DNA of 36,370 nucleotides from Parachlorella kessleri. Its lineage: Eukaryota > Chlorophyta > Trebouxiophyceae > Chlorellales > Chlorellaceae. Under the pieces are notes generated by a model that saw only the letters and a list, made by a program, of their open reading frames with translations, had not been told where the DNA came from and did no database searches. The stretch covers positions 1 to 36,370 of the forward strand of contig BBXU01003100.1 of the NCBI GenBank assembly GCA_001598975.1, read 5' to 3'. Position numbers and translations under genes: made by a program. Below are positions 1 through 11,687 of the stretch, one piece after another (the stretch's first letter is position 1; every line of letters begins with the position of its first letter).

Positions 1-389
1 TGTCAATGCCTCACTTATATGAGGCCCTGCCAAAGGAAGGAGGCCTCCCTGCCCACATGAGCCACCCAATGCCTAGGAACTCTTCACAGTTAATTTGGCA
101 TCACCAGTACCAGGCACGCAATATGACTGCCCAAGAACACAGTCTGACTGCCCGAGTAAAGAGCAGGGCATTATAGGGCGCACCGATGGTGACCACTTTC
201 TCCCGGTAAACTTAAGCCTTACACCGTAACCCATGATCCATGTCCCTTCGCAGACATGCACTTTGTAGGCTTTTACACCAACCAACACGACTTGGTGTTA
301 TGAAGATTTCCATTGTGCATCAGCGCAGGCAAGAGGCACACATCTCAGGCACAACCACGGTAAGGAGCATCTCCAGTCCCTGCTCCCAC

Positions 390-2743
390 CTGACATGTCT
401 GTGCGCAGGAGCTGATCGCCTGCCGACTTGTACTTCCCAAAGCGCTTCACCTCCGGCTGAACGCCAACCTGCAAACCAGCAAGGGTTGCTTCTTGCAAAG
501 GAGACTAACCTGCAACCCTTGGTGCTTCTTGCCAAGCGGAAAGAGAACAACCCAGAAGGGAGAATGGCAGCCCGCGGGGTTCATAAAGATCACGTACAGG
601 ATGCCCTTGCACGACCAGCTGCAACGAGACTCTACAATATGATTAGAAGACAGTGCAGCTGAGCTTCACTGCTTTGCCTACCCTAAGCACTTGCTCAGAA
701 CCATTGACATCACCCATCACCAAAGACACACAGCAAGCGCCCAGGGCCCGCACCTTGTCAAACACGCCCCGCAGGAAAGTGCCGCCCACGGTGAAGCCCC
801 GCAGCGACAGGCTGCCGGAGGGCGGCATGTACACCTCCTGCATACACACATGCCGGGCCAGCTGGCTTGCTGGAACTGCTTCAGATGGTGTGGCAGGTGC
901 CGCAGCTGCCCTATATAAAACTGACCCCCACTTGGAAAGAATGGAACGAGCACAGGCAGTACCATGCACATCAGCTTTGTGCAGGTTCAGACACAACATT
1001 ACCCAATGACCAGCTGCTGAAAGTAGGTAAGAAATATACATTCAACCTACGAAATCCGGTGTACACAAGTGAACAGCACCCCTCCTTGCCTTGAAGGCTG
1101 AGGCCAGGTAGTATTCCTTCTCCCCAGCCCGCTCCATGTATGCGATGCTCATCTTGCCCGACTCGTTAAACAGCTCAATATGCCGCCGCAGCTCCTGCAA
1201 GTGCGTATACGGACAAGTCAGCAACAATCTCACTGCTCAAAAAACGAAAATCAAAGGAAAAAATTAAAGTTGCACAGCTGGGAATGACAATGCCTCTCCT
1301 GCTTCCAGTGAATCACCATCTTGCTCAAAAGTTTCAACTTGCAGCAGTTCAACCTGCAAAAACAAAAGGCAGGCGCCAATCCACGCAGGCCTCAAGTGTA
1401 ACTCATGAAGGAGGGTGACTGCCTAGCACTAGCAATGGCAGTTCTCTCAGACCACTCACTGGTGGGATGCCCTTACGGCACTCCACCCAGATGCGGTACC
1501 CCCACCTGCCGGGCAGTAAGTCCGACTGCAACACCCCCAATCATCAGCAATGTATGGCTGGCTAGCTTGCCAGTAGGTGGTCATCCAGCATGCCATCAAA
1601 AAGGACTCCCAAACACTGCAAACCCCAGTTCATCCCCATCACCAACCTGCAGCTTGCCCCAGCCGCAGCCCAGGGGGTCAATCTTGACCACCACCCCGGT
1701 CACGCGGGGGTCATAGGCCGCCTTCAGCAGGCAGTCGCACACAGCCGGCAGCGACACGGTGTTGCTGAACCGCCCCTGGGGCTGCTCAGCAATGTTGCCC
1801 TCCAGCTGCAGCATTACAACACAAGAGAGGTATAGGCAGGGCAGCTTAGCTATTGACCGCCTGCATGGGCTGGCAGCCCATAAGGCGCCCTCCAGCAGAG
1901 CAAACGCTTAGCAACTTGGCCCCACCAGCTAGAGGCATGCACAAGGGTCAGCAGTAGGGACGTGATAAACGTGGCGGAGGGTTGATTGCTGCAGCACTTG
2001 GGCAAGGGCCGCGGGTGTCAAGCAAGCAACACAGAACGCTGCATCATTCTGGGCAGCAGCGCACTGTCAAGAGCGTTTTAACCAAGGCAAGGCCGACCCT
2101 GTTTCGCAAGAGGTGCAAGGGGGTTGCATGCGCAACCCCCGCAGGCCCACACCGCATACCCAGGCCGAGCAGGGACATCCAGACAGCCCTCGACCCACCT
2201 TGAGCACCAGCACACTGTCGTGCTTAAAGCGGCGCCAAGGCAGCGCAAAGCTCAGCTTGAAGTTTGTCCAAAACTTCTCGCCGATGCCGGGGGCCTTGTA
2301 GACCAGCTCTGGCTCGGCCACAAGCTCAACATCAACCTTGCTGGCGCTGCTGCTGCTGCTATTACTGCTATTCTGGACACTGGCCGGCGCCGCCTGAGAA
2401 GCAGCATAAGCAGCCTTCACCGCGCCATTAGAAGACTTCCCTGGAGCTTCCACAGCTTCCGGGGGGGAGGAGGCCGACTCTTCAGCACGGCACCGAAGCC
2501 GGTGCCTGGCAGGGACAGAGCGCCGAGGGTGGTAGAAGCTTGGAGAAGCAGAAGCCCTGGTGCCGCTCCACCCTCGCCTCCCTGCAGCAGCGCTCAGGTG
2601 GGCTACATGAGTTCACCAAGCTCCACGTTGAGCTAGGGTAAGAGAGACAAAGGGCTAACGTCATGCAAAGAGGCTCAAGGACTTCGCTTACCACTCAACA
2701 GGCGCCGCTGGGAGAGGGATGTGCTGGCTGTCACGAGCTGCAT
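390..2743 (-). CDS. SPPA: Chloroplast signal peptide peptidase A (SppA, protease IV-like), N-terminal part
   Basis: Self-compartmentalised serine protease of family S49, plastid type; plants use it on thylakoids. Exons (transcription order): 2743-2692, 2581-2199, 1805-1647, 1194-1090, 837-754, 468-390, phases consistent throughout. The start MQLVTASTSL opens a transit peptide rich in S, R and A that runs to about residue 60. Then come the conserved blocks FWTNFKLSFALPW, KAAYDPRVTG, DPLGCGWGKLQ, RRHIELF and EKEYYLASAFK. The block GKYKSAGDQLLRTDMS carries the Lys (about residue 275) that is the catalytic general base in the E. coli enzyme. The C-terminal half with the nucleophilic Ser lies beyond base 1; the last visible donor is 389-388 (GTGGGA). 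The intron after 1090 starts with GC (gcaagg); the protein only stays collinear with plant SppA if that donor is used. Identity is confident, the exon edges less so. Confidence 0.9.
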
Positions 2744-3495
2744 GACGTATGTGATCACGCTTGCTGGCTCGCTGGAGGGCAAAGAACAAACCGAGATGTC
2801 ACTACTGGAGGACACCAAGAACAAGCGCTAAGCACGATCGAACCTTCCTCTCTTGTAAGCAAGGAAAATGCCTTACAAGGGCCGTTTATAACCAGGGAGG
2901 AGGCCCTCTAGAGTCTCCACCTGCTTTTCCCGCGGGCGCTGGGACTGGGTGGTTGCCAGGCGACGCGGAAGGGTTGATGAACCATGCAATGCAAAGCTTA
3001 GCTTGAGACGTGAGAATCTGCTCTGCACTGTTGTGTGGATATGCCATGATATCGTCAGGGTGCAGTCAAGAGGCTGGGGACCCCAGCCTGGGGCGCACTA
3101 TAGTGTAGACTGTTGTCACGGTTGGCTGACTTTCGTGCCGACTGGCTATTTGTGGTGCCCAGCTATTCTGGGAAGTCGCAAAGTCTCACGTGTTCACTTA
3201 GTAGTCCAAACATGTCTGCCACAAAGGTGCCAGACTTGACTTCATACGCACCCAGTTCTCAACAACTTGGGCAGTGTCGTGCTACAAACTTTACAAAGTA
3301 CAATGCTGAGCCAGCAGCCTAGAATGGAGAGAACAACTGTTGAATCAAGCGGAACCGCCAGCGCCCTGCATTGCATGATGTGGACTGTGCTGTGTTTGGG
3401 ACCGGGAGACCATGAATGGCGGAGACCCTACATGCGGCACTGCTGGCTAAATCACACTTGGACCACCCCATGGTGACAAACCCAGAACTCGGAAC
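2744..3495. promoter_or_regulatory. Shared upstream region of sppA (-) and the LRR gene (+)
   Basis: About 750 bases separate two divergent start codons, so both promoters must lie here. I see no open frame with exon-like codon use, no clear TATA box and no long repeat. Role inferred from position only. Confidence 0.4.
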
Positions 3496-6400
3496 ATGTC
3501 CGCAACCACCCTGCACTTGACGTGGCTTGTCGTCTTGTTGTACCATGCTGCTAGCCAGCCCGAACGGGCCTTGGACGCAACTCTTGGTTCAGATAGAGAC
3601 AGTAAGTTGTTCTGTACGGTGCCACACCTTGTCCGGATCCGTTGTGACTAGTGTCTCCGGAGCACCTTTGCACCAACTGGACCCTGCAGGGAACGCGTTG
3701 ATATCCCTCTACGATGCTGTGCTAAGAGGCAGCCGGGGCGAGGGCCAGCTGGAGGACTGGGACACAGAAGGTGACAGGGAAGAGATTGCATGGTTCATGA
3801 CAGTCACTCTCAGGCCACCCTGTTACTAAAGCGTTGTTGCTAAACCGTGGTTGCAGGCCAACCGTGCAGCGCCTCTGCCCCGTGGCAGCATGTTACCTGC
3901 AAGGACGGGAGGGTAACCAAGCTGTGAGTGGCATGGGTTGCCCCCCCCCCGTCCCCGCCCGGGTATCGCACAAGAGCTGCCTCAGTTGCTGAAGAATAGA
4001 CCTAAGGTCTCTGGGGGCAGACAGCGTATGTGGAATCCAGCCTCCGGCGCCCAGTGGCTGCCCACAGAAGCCAGGCCTTCACGGTGGCCCTATAAAGCCC
4101 CGCTCGGCCTGCTGTTGACAGTGGTGCAGCCTGCTCATCTGGCGATCAAGTGCGTGGCCTGCAGGGTGCTGTCGGGTCTAGAGATGGAAGGGACGCTCCC
4201 TGTGGAGCTGCGACAGATGGATGCCCTACAGGTGCTGAAGCTGGATAATAACAGGCAAGTTCTGGGCAGGTAGCACACTGGCCGACATGCATGAAGCGCA
4301 GGTCTATGTATCGCGGGCATGCTGGTAGCCTGACTGACACTGTGACTATCAGGACCCTGCCGACGCGGATGAGCAGAAGGGCGGAGTGTGCCAGGTTGTG
4401 CAGAAGCATGGCTGGTCTTCTGTACCATGGTCAGCAGCGAGTGCGTCGGCAAGCCCGCTGCCGTGAACCTTGATAACCCCAGACACCCACTGCAGGTTCA
4501 GCGGGCCCCTCCCTGTGGAGTGGGGGGAGCCTCCCTTCTTCCCAGCCCTTGCTGAGTTGGACCTGACGGGCAACCTCCTAAATGGCTCGCTGCCCAACCG
4601 GGGTTGGAATGTAGCGGGGTCCTGGCCAGCCCTGCGCATACTGCGGCTGGCTCGCAACTCCTTCTGGGGTAAGCGCTTCTTTTGTTTTTTTTGTTTTTTT
4701 GTTTTTTTTTTTTCCTCAGCAAGTGCAGGGCAAGGCCTGGTGTGTGGGCCCCCCTGGCGAGCAGTGGTAGGTGCCGGGGGTTGAGGAAGCGCGTCCCTGC
4801 CAGCCGTGCCTAGGGAGTTCCCTACCTTTTCCCACTCATCTGCTCAAGGCGCAGATTGCACTCTGTTTGCATGAAGCTGTGGAGCATGGGTGGCAGCACG
4901 CACCCTCCCTGGTTCCTCCCTCTCCCTGCAGGGGGGCTGCCGGACGGGTGGGCGGGCAGCGAGCAAACCTTCTCCCGCCTGGTAGAGCTGGACCTGTCTG
5001 GAAATCTTCTGGGTCTGACAGAGAGCACAGGGGGAGGGCAGAGAGGCGCGTCAGCGCCGGCCAGCCAGGTGGAGTGGTGCCTGCAGGGGGCCCCGCCCAC
5101 CACGGCTGGCTGGTGTGCGTCTCAGCCGCTGAATGGCACCTTTGCCAGCCTGGAGCTGCTGGACTTGTCATCTAACGGCTTGGAAGGTGCGAGGGGCTGC
5201 TGGGAGCCATGCGCTGGCTCCCTTTGGCCGAGTGCAATAATGTGGATGTGAAAGGCAAGCTCTGTGGCGATTCCATCGCCATCCTCGGTGCTCATTTGAC
5301 TGTGCAGAGGTGATCAGCATCTCACACAATGCCCACTTTTACTATTCATCGTGTAAGTCATTCCGTTTTGCAAGCCCTGCTACTGTCCCCTACTGCAGGT
5401 CAGCTGCCTGCGAGCTGGCCACAGATGTTCCCACGCCTCCAGACCCTCCGGCTCTTTGACAATGACCTGTCAGCGCAGCCAGCTGGGCAGGGCGTGCCGT
5501 CAGCATTGCCAAGCAGTTGGATCTCTCCAGCCAAGCCGCCTGCCTTCCCTGACCTCACGAGCCTGGTGCTGTACCCCGGCAACGCCTACATCTGCTCCCT
5601 TCCTGACGGATGCGGGGGGTTCCTGGATGTTAACCCTGGTGGGTGGGTAAGGGAATGTGGAGGGTAAAGGGTGGTGCCTCCCTGCTCGCACGCCTGGTGT
5701 GCATGTGAGGTGCTGGTTCCTTGTATAAGCTGCGTGATGTGCCTTTCCTTAGCTTGACAAAGGCAGGGCCTACACCTACACTCAATTCTTGCCTGACGGG
5801 GCAAGGAGGCTCCTTTGTGTCTACTGTGGTGCTGGGGTGGCTGGGTGGGTGCCACGTATGTCCCACTGGGTTCCTAACTGGCATGGGCACCTGTCAGCGG
5901 CAGGACTCCTTTGCGACATCTCCACAGTCAGTCATACAGCGGTCCTGGTAGTGAAGCGCTGTTGGTGCACACTGCAAGGCGTTAGTTATCTGTTAGGTTG
6001 GCAGGTAGTGCAAACAGAGAAGAGGTAGGGTTTAATAGGAAAGGATGCTCCTGGGTCTTGCCCGAGTTCTGATTCATAAAATCCCCTCCTGTCCATGCTG
6101 TCCTCCTTTGCGCCTAGCTCCTCAATACTCCGCAGCCTCCGTGACAGTTGACACCTCTGATGCAGATCGGACATACCCGGTATCTGATGCAAGTGGCGAT
6201 GCGTATGACTCCACCAACCCGTGGCTGTGCCCCGGCCCTCCGGAGGACAACCCTCCCACCATCACTGTGCTGGGTGTGGAACAGAAGACAGGCACAGCCA
6301 GGTGAGCACCAGCCTCGCGCATGCGGCTGGGCGGGCTTCTATGCGCCCCTGCTTACTTCCCCAGGCCCGTTTGAACCGGTGGTAGCCAGGCGGTAAGCGG

Positions 6401-7420
6401 TGGCTGATGGGGAGGAACAGGAAGGCATTCCTAGCCTGGAGGGGCTTCGATTAGTGAACTGATGGATTCAGGGGGCAAGCAAACACACTTGGCAGGGCAG
6501 GAGACAGGCAGCTGCGTTGCAAAGTTGGTTCCTAAAGGAAGCTGCTAGCGAGCAAGGGGAGCACAGGCATGGCAGGCTGCTGCATCAGTAGGTCCTCGCC
6601 ATGGGCGGTGTAAGCTGTCACTGGCGCAGTAAGGGTAAACCAGTGACGGCCATAGCCTGCCGTGTTGTGATGAACCCCCTGGGCGCAGGCTGGTGTGGGC
6701 ACCCCCAGGCGATGGGCTAGCAGCTTTCGTGTTTGGATACAGCTTGTCGCTGAGCCGCTGGGTGGACGAGGTGGAGGACTGGGAGGAGGTACGAGACCCG
6801 AAGTGGACTGCCAGTGTGTGCTGCACTGTGGTGCCGCCAAACCAGCAAAGATCAGTAGCTGTTGCAATCTTCCATTTCAGGAGCTGTATGGAGGATACAT
6901 TCATTGGACAAGCCGGGGCCTAGACTTCTCTGGGTGGATGTTGCGTGTATGATTGTTGTTCCAGCAGCCACCGTCAGGGGCTGCTGTTGGGGGCCGGTTG
7001 CTGCGGAGGCGCCTCCCTGGGGTGTGTGTGTCCAGCGCACATATGCATCCCTGCTTGGTATTTGTACCAGGCTACTTGCTGGGCATACATCGCCATCCGC
7101 CCAATGGGGTCCTCGATTTGCGCCAGTGCCACCTGGCTCCTGTGACAGTAAAGGCAGTCATTGCTGTGCATCGCACCCCTCTTTTGCAGGTACCCAGTTG
7201 GTCGGGTCGCGTTTTCCGCACCTTCCTGGACAGCACCTTTCCCAAGCTGCCCCAGGGGCTCAGCCAGACCAGCCAGGGTGGCTATGCGGTGCCGCTGGTT
7301 GGCTACAAGGGTCCCAGCGGGAGGCACAAGGTGGCGCTGGCCTCTGTCAATGTGGACGGCTCCTCCTCCACCCTCGCGGTCCTGGAAACGCTGCTAGAGT
7401 TCCCAGGGAGCCAGCAGTAG
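3496..7420 (+). CDS. Secreted leucine-rich-repeat protein with an unrecognised C-terminal domain
   Basis: Exons: 3496-3601, 3690-3770, 3857-3923, 4165-4254, 4496-4668, 4932-5186, 5399-5638, 6118-6301, 6689-6788, 6881-6946, 7190-7420; together 1593 nt, 530 aa, all phases closing. A signal peptide covers about residues 1-20 (WLVVLLYHAAS). An LRR N-terminal cap follows, with ALISLYDAVL, a PC pair and HVTCKDGRVTKL. Plant-type repeats run over about residues 85-330, for example LQVLKLDNNRFSGPLP, LAELDLTGNLLNGSLP, LVELDLSGNLL, LELLDLSSN, LQTLRLFDN. The last 200 or so residues (TARLVWAPPGDG, GGYIHWTSRGLDFSGW, VPSWSGRVFRTFLD) match no family I know. There is no C-terminal membrane helix and no kinase, so it is probably extracellular or wall-associated. 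The intron after 4254 begins gcaagt (GC donor). Exon 6 carries an oddly long spacer between two repeats. Partner and function unknown. Confidence 0.82.
4669..4931 (+). other. Intron with long poly-T tract
   Basis: Intron 5 of the LRR gene. Bases about 4680-4713 are almost only T with single G interruptions and end in tttcctcag, like an over-long polypyrimidine tract. The acceptor that fits the reading frame is the later ctccctgcag at 4931. Confidence 0.5.
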
Positions 7421-7779
7421 TTAGGGCCTGGGGGGTGCAAAGGCAGTGCTGGAGGCAGTGAATGCGTTGCTTCTCCACCCTAGCAGGCTGGCCTCCGTGC
7501 TGGGGTGACGGGAGCCCAGCAAAAAGCGGCACCAGGGCGTGGAGGTTGCAGCCTCCTCGAGTGGTGGGCCGTGGTTGTGGGCGTACAGTGCATCGTAGGG
7601 AAGTGGAGATGCTGTGTGCAAGTTGCCAGGAGTAGCTCAACCACTCCTGCTCATGAGAGATGATTTGATGATGCCAGCCTTCTTATGCTTAAGGTACTGT
7701 GGTGGCAGGGCAGTGACAGTAGCACCTCTGGTAGCCTTGGAGTTTAGTGGCGTGTATATCAGACGTGCGTAGCGTGTCT

Positions 7780-7784
7780 TGTAA
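7780..7784 (+). terminator. Putative poly(A) signal TGTAA for the LRR gene
   Basis: TGTAA is the usual green algal polyadenylation signal. This copy lies 360 bases after the LRR stop codon. It is a five-base motif, so weak evidence by itself. Confidence 0.35.
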
Positions 7785-8373
7785 CTACTTGGTAAACCAT
7801 TCGATGTCTCCTGCTGACCATGTCCAAACTCATGCTTCCTGCGCTTTGCAGATTTGACACTTGTTATAATGCACTAGATTAAAGTAATGACACAGGCGCT
7901 TGGCCTAAAACATAAGTGCCGCAGCGCTTGTAGCAGAACAGCATAGCAATTGTGCGGCAAAAACTCACTCAAGCACGCCAGGTAATCTTGCCAATACACT
8001 ACCCTGAAGTCACAGCGGAGCAGGAGGCACTTAGGCAACCAGCGAGGCAACCAGCGGGGAGCCAGGAGGCTGCCGTCCTAGCATTGTTTGCCATCCATCC
8101 TAGCTCAGGCTTATTATATGTCAAGGGGAAGGCTTCATTTTGTGGCGCCATACTCCCTCCCCTGGCCTGCAGAGCCCCCTAACTGTATGCTCCCCCTCAT
8201 GTCATTCATCCCCACGCAAACTCACACCAGGTCTAGCACACGACAGCCTCCTGAGGAGCCAAACGTCTCCGCACCAAGCAAAGTGCACACAGGGCCTCCT
8301 GCAGCCACCTAGGCACAACCTGCTTCTCCCCGTCCAGGGATGCTAAGCGCAGGACATACACCGCTGGCATTGC

Positions 8374-8378
8374 TTACA
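8374..8378 (-). terminator. Putative poly(A) signal TGTAA for the minus-strand gene at 8486
   Basis: TTACA on the plus strand reads TGTAA on the minus strand, about 110 bases after that gene's stop. It supports a minus-strand transcript ending here. Confidence 0.35.
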
Positions 8379-8485
8379 CCAAGTGCAGCTAGCCACAGGG
8401 TGTCCCTAAATGCAGCTGGGGCTTACGCTATAGGGGCCCTAGCCTCCACATATTGTGCGCTAAGTCATGGTGCCTGCCACCACCG

Positions 8486-8677
8486 CTACTCCAGCTGTCG
8501 GTCCGAGAGAGGGCCCCTCCTCAGTCGGTATGTCTCGTCCTGGTGCGGCAGCGAGCTGAAGAACTGGCGACGGAGGGTCTTATCATACAGCCAGGCCCCC
8601 AAGCCAGATATCACCACTCCGCCTGCCAGTCCTGCAAACACAGCAGCCTGCAGAAACTCACTGCTTATGAACCCGGG
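8486..8677 (-). CDS. Last coding exon of an unrecognised small membrane protein (partial model)
   Basis: Read on the minus strand from an acceptor ctgcag, the exon gives PGFISSEFLQAAVFAG, a hydrophobic stretch AGLAGGVVISGLGAWLY and a basic/polar tail (DKTLRRQFF, YRLRRGPLSDRQLE) with a TAG stop at 8488-8486. The Gly-rich hydrophobic run fits one membrane helix. Codon third positions are GC-rich, as in the neighbouring genes, and a TGTAA motif follows. The frame stays open upstream to about 8719, and another in-phase acceptor lies at 8697. I could not fix the start exon: ATGs at about 8887-8940 on this strand give several possible splices, none convincing. No family recognised. Confidence 0.45.
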   Translation of the reverse strand, partial: PGFISSEFLQAAVFAGLAGGVVISGLGAWLYDKTLRRQFFSSLPHQDETYRLRRGPLSDRQLE

Positions 8678-8697
8678 CTGCAGCGTAATGCAGGCCC

Positions 8698-9154
8698 TGT
8701 CAGGTTTGCGACGGGGCTAGGTACTGCACCGGTGTCTGCATGAACCAGGGTGGTTGAATAGGCAGGCTCAAGCAACCAAAGGCAGGGCAAGAATATCCCT
8801 CGCTGAAGTGATCCAGCTGCAGGCCGCGTTCGTGCAGGCACCAGTCGTCCACTGTGCTCAGCTGGGTAACAACTCGCCTGAGAACAAGCCAGTGAGGACC
8901 CCTTTCACAAAGTCAAGGTGGCAGCTGCATGTCGCTTCATCCATGCTGCTACGGCACCTTGGTCCTAGGCATCGAAGCCCAAGTGTTGCAGGAAGGCGTT
9001 GACCTTTTACGCGTCCAAGCCAAACTCAACCAAGTGCTTACCTTACGTCAACCTCAGGGACACTGACTCATTGGGCGCCTACAAGAAGGAGGAATGCCTG
9101 TCAAGGCAGTTCTGCTCTTGTACAGTCTACATTCTGTTGCACTCCCAATCTGTC
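8698..9154. other. Region upstream of the dehydrogenase gene
   Basis: It should hold the 5' exon(s) of the minus-strand membrane protein and the promoter of the plus-strand dehydrogenase. A minus-strand open stretch at about 8783-8880 (including TQLSTVDDWCLHERGLQ) has coding-like composition but does not splice in phase to the 8677 exon. Left uncalled. Confidence 0.3.
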
Positions 9155-11418
9155 ATGGGTACACCACCAAAGATTGGCTTTATTGGCCTTGGTGCCATGG
9201 GTAAGCAACGAGGGCAGGTGATCTGGGGGCCCGTCTCCGAACTGAACGCAACCAAGTAGTCTGCAGCCTGCAGACCACCTAATTGCTTTGCTACCTTAGG
9301 GTTGTTGCTCTGGCAGGCTCGTTTTGTTGCCATCTTGCAACAAAAGGCTCCCAGGTCAGCGGCGTCAGCCTGCCGGGGGAATTCGGTGTCCTTTCAGTCG
9401 CACTTATCCCATCCGCACACCCAGCTAATTGTGCGCTCTGCTGACGCAGGCCTGCCCATGGCCACCAAGCTGCAGTCATTTCTAAGAGGCAGCGACTGCC
9501 CCCCAGGAATTGACAAGACGCTGCTGGTGTACAACCGGTCACCAGGCAAGGCCAAGGCACTCACAGACAACCCTGACCTGGCATCTGAAGCCGTGGACAG
9601 CCCTGCTGACCTGGCAGGCTGCAGTATCGTCTTTGTCATGCTGGCACAGGACTCTGCAGTGGAACAGGCAAGTTGATGGGTCAAACCCGGTGTGTGGGTG
9701 TCGGAGTGGTAGGTGCCAGGGACTCCATGTAGGACCAAGCTGGCCATGCTTGGGGACTTCTCACAGGGGTGGGAGAGGGCTTGCCTTGCTCCGACCTCAA
9801 GACATGCTCGATATACATTTCGTGCCCCCTGTGTCTGCAGGTTTTCCGCAGCTATTTGGAGGGCCGAGCAGCCCTGGGCAGCGCAGCACCCGCTGGCGCC
9901 GCGTTTGTGGACTGCAGCACCGTGCTGCCCTCCACCACCACCCGCCTAGCGGGACTGGCAGCCTCCCAAGAGGTGGCTTACTGTGCTGGCCCGGTGTTTG
10001 GTAGGCCTGATGCTGCTGCAGCCGGGATGCTGAAGGGCGTGGTGGCAGGAGGCACTGCGGAGCTGCGAGGGCGCATCCAACAGCTGGCGGCAGGCTATGC
10101 AGGTGGGCCTCGGGCGTACCAGCTGTAATCCACGAAGTGGGTCTTGCAACTCCTCTCATGCACCTCAGTGTAGTGCCTGGCTGCTGCTTGCAAGTCCGCA
10201 GCGTCAGTGGTTTCCGCAAGTACCCCCGCAAAATCCCGCCGCCTAGCTGAAGTAGCAAGGTGCCCATATGCTATCAGTCAGTGTGATTGCAGCATTTTGC
10301 AATGCTTTGGTTTACTGTGTGAGTACTCTTTCGTTGGGCATGCAGGGCGTGGCGTCTGGGACCTGGGCGATGACCCTGGCCCCGGCCATGCCATGAAACT
10401 GATGGGCAACATGTTCATCATTGGGCAAATGGAGCTGGCAGCACACTGTCTCGCCTTGGGTGAGCTGCTCTTATTTAATTATCCTCCTCCCAGGTTTCTG
10501 GGCCTCAATTGTAAATGTGGCCAAGGGCAGCTCCAGAATGGGGAGATTCTGTTTCCCACTTCATAGTGTTGGCTGAGCTGCTTGTTCCTGCAGTTGTCGC
10601 CCTGTGGTGTGAAGCGGTCCATGTCGGGCCCCTAGCTAGACAGCACGGTTTAGGGGTATATCCTTTATTGGCCTGGACCTGCTCGTGCAGGTTCAAAGAG
10701 CGGTGTGCCCCAGCAGGCGGTGCTGGAGTTCATGGACTTCTGCGTGAAAGGTCCCATTCCTGGGGGCTATGCCAACCGCATGGCAGCAGGCGACTTTAAT
10801 GCTGAGGTCAGCAACCCATGCCATGCTTTTCATGGCCTGCCACATCCCTTGGAAGAAGGAGCTACTTTCTTGCTGTCTCCTATGCGGTGAAGGCCGCCGT
10901 GTCAGCGCAAGGCTCCAGCCTGCCTGATGCTCGTGCTGGCTGGTAGTGACACCTTGCAGGAACCCCGGGGCCGCTTGCAAGCTTGGCATGTGCACAGGTC
11001 AGAGTTTAGCAACATTGCATTACCAAACTGCGCAGACCGGGTTCAAGGTGGAGCTGGCGCTGAAGGATGCCGGCCACATGCGGCAGCTTGCCAGGGATGT
11101 TGCCTGCCCCCTGCCCATTGTGGACGTCGCGTACAACCACCTCCTCACCGCCAAGGTAGTTCCCCTGGTGCCTGGCCCACACAGTTCCTGTCTGGCGGCA
11201 TGTTCCCTCACGCAGGTAGTACGTAAACTGCGACACGTCTAGATCCAAGGTGGAGAGAGGTGTTGCCTTCTGGAAGAAGCACTGAGTAAGTCTTGTGTTT
11301 CAAGCTGCACCTCCTCCTGCAGGCAAAGTTCGGTGGGGACCTGGACTGGGGTGCGCTGGCTTTGTCTGTCAGAGATGCGGCAGGGCTGGAGCCTAACATC
11401 AAGCAGAAACATAGCTGA
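9155..11418 (+). CDS. Beta-hydroxyacid dehydrogenase, 3-hydroxyisobutyrate dehydrogenase-like
   Basis: NAD(P)-dependent oxidoreductase of the 6-phosphogluconate/3-hydroxyisobutyrate dehydrogenase family. Exons: 9155-9200, 9450-9667, 9841-10102, 10346-10459, 10691-10806, 11036-11155, 11323-11418; 972 nt, 323 aa, a normal length. The Rossmann motif GLGAMG is at residues 11-16. Strand beta-2 ends YNRS (43-46), an Arg pattern that in this family often means NADP(H). DCSTVLPSTT (112-121) is the substrate-binding loop and GHAMKLMGN holds the catalytic Lys193. FKVELALKDAGHMRQLA is the typical C-terminal helix. There is no obvious transit peptide or PTS1, so a cytosolic place is likely. The intron after 9667 has a GC donor (CAG|gcaagt); no GT fits the frame. 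The substrate is not predictable (hydroxyisobutyrate, glyoxylate or succinic semialdehyde type). Confidence 0.88.
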
Positions 11419-11687
11419 GTTGCTCGCTGTGATGTTTCAGGCTAAAAGGGTTTCTTACCAACATGATGCAACCAACATCACAGTGCACTGGTGCGTGCAA
11501 CTACTTTGCACTAGGTATGCTCGTATACATGTGCATATCCTAGAAGGCATGCATGTGTGTTGCCTGCCAAGGATTTAGCATCATTCAGTATCAGATGTCA
11601 GATGGATCATGGTATGTCAGGTACTGTACAGTCAGGGAGCAAATGGCGGAAAGCCAGAGTCAGCGGTGTGAGTACCAAGCCTGAATT
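11419..11687. other. Short tail-to-tail gap
   Basis: Only about 270 bases separate the stop codons of the dehydrogenase (+) and the kinesin (-). No TGTAA motif is seen on either strand, so 3' ends may overlap or use a variant signal. A 10-base palindrome ACTGTACAGT lies at 11623-11632. Confidence 0.4.

Larger units (their letters stand above)
7421..8485. other. Gap between convergent genes
   Basis: This holds the 3' untranslated regions of the LRR gene and of the minus-strand exon at 8486-8677, each with a TGTAA motif. A 12-base perfect tandem (AGGCAACCAGCG twice) sits at 8033-8056. No exon-like open frame seen. Confidence 0.4.

Noticed and set aside
8783..8880. Minus-strand stretch containing TQLSTVDDWCLHERGLQ as an exon of the 8486 gene
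   Set aside because: Coding-like, but every donor tried gives the wrong phase or an intron of about 75 nt or less. Left uncalled.
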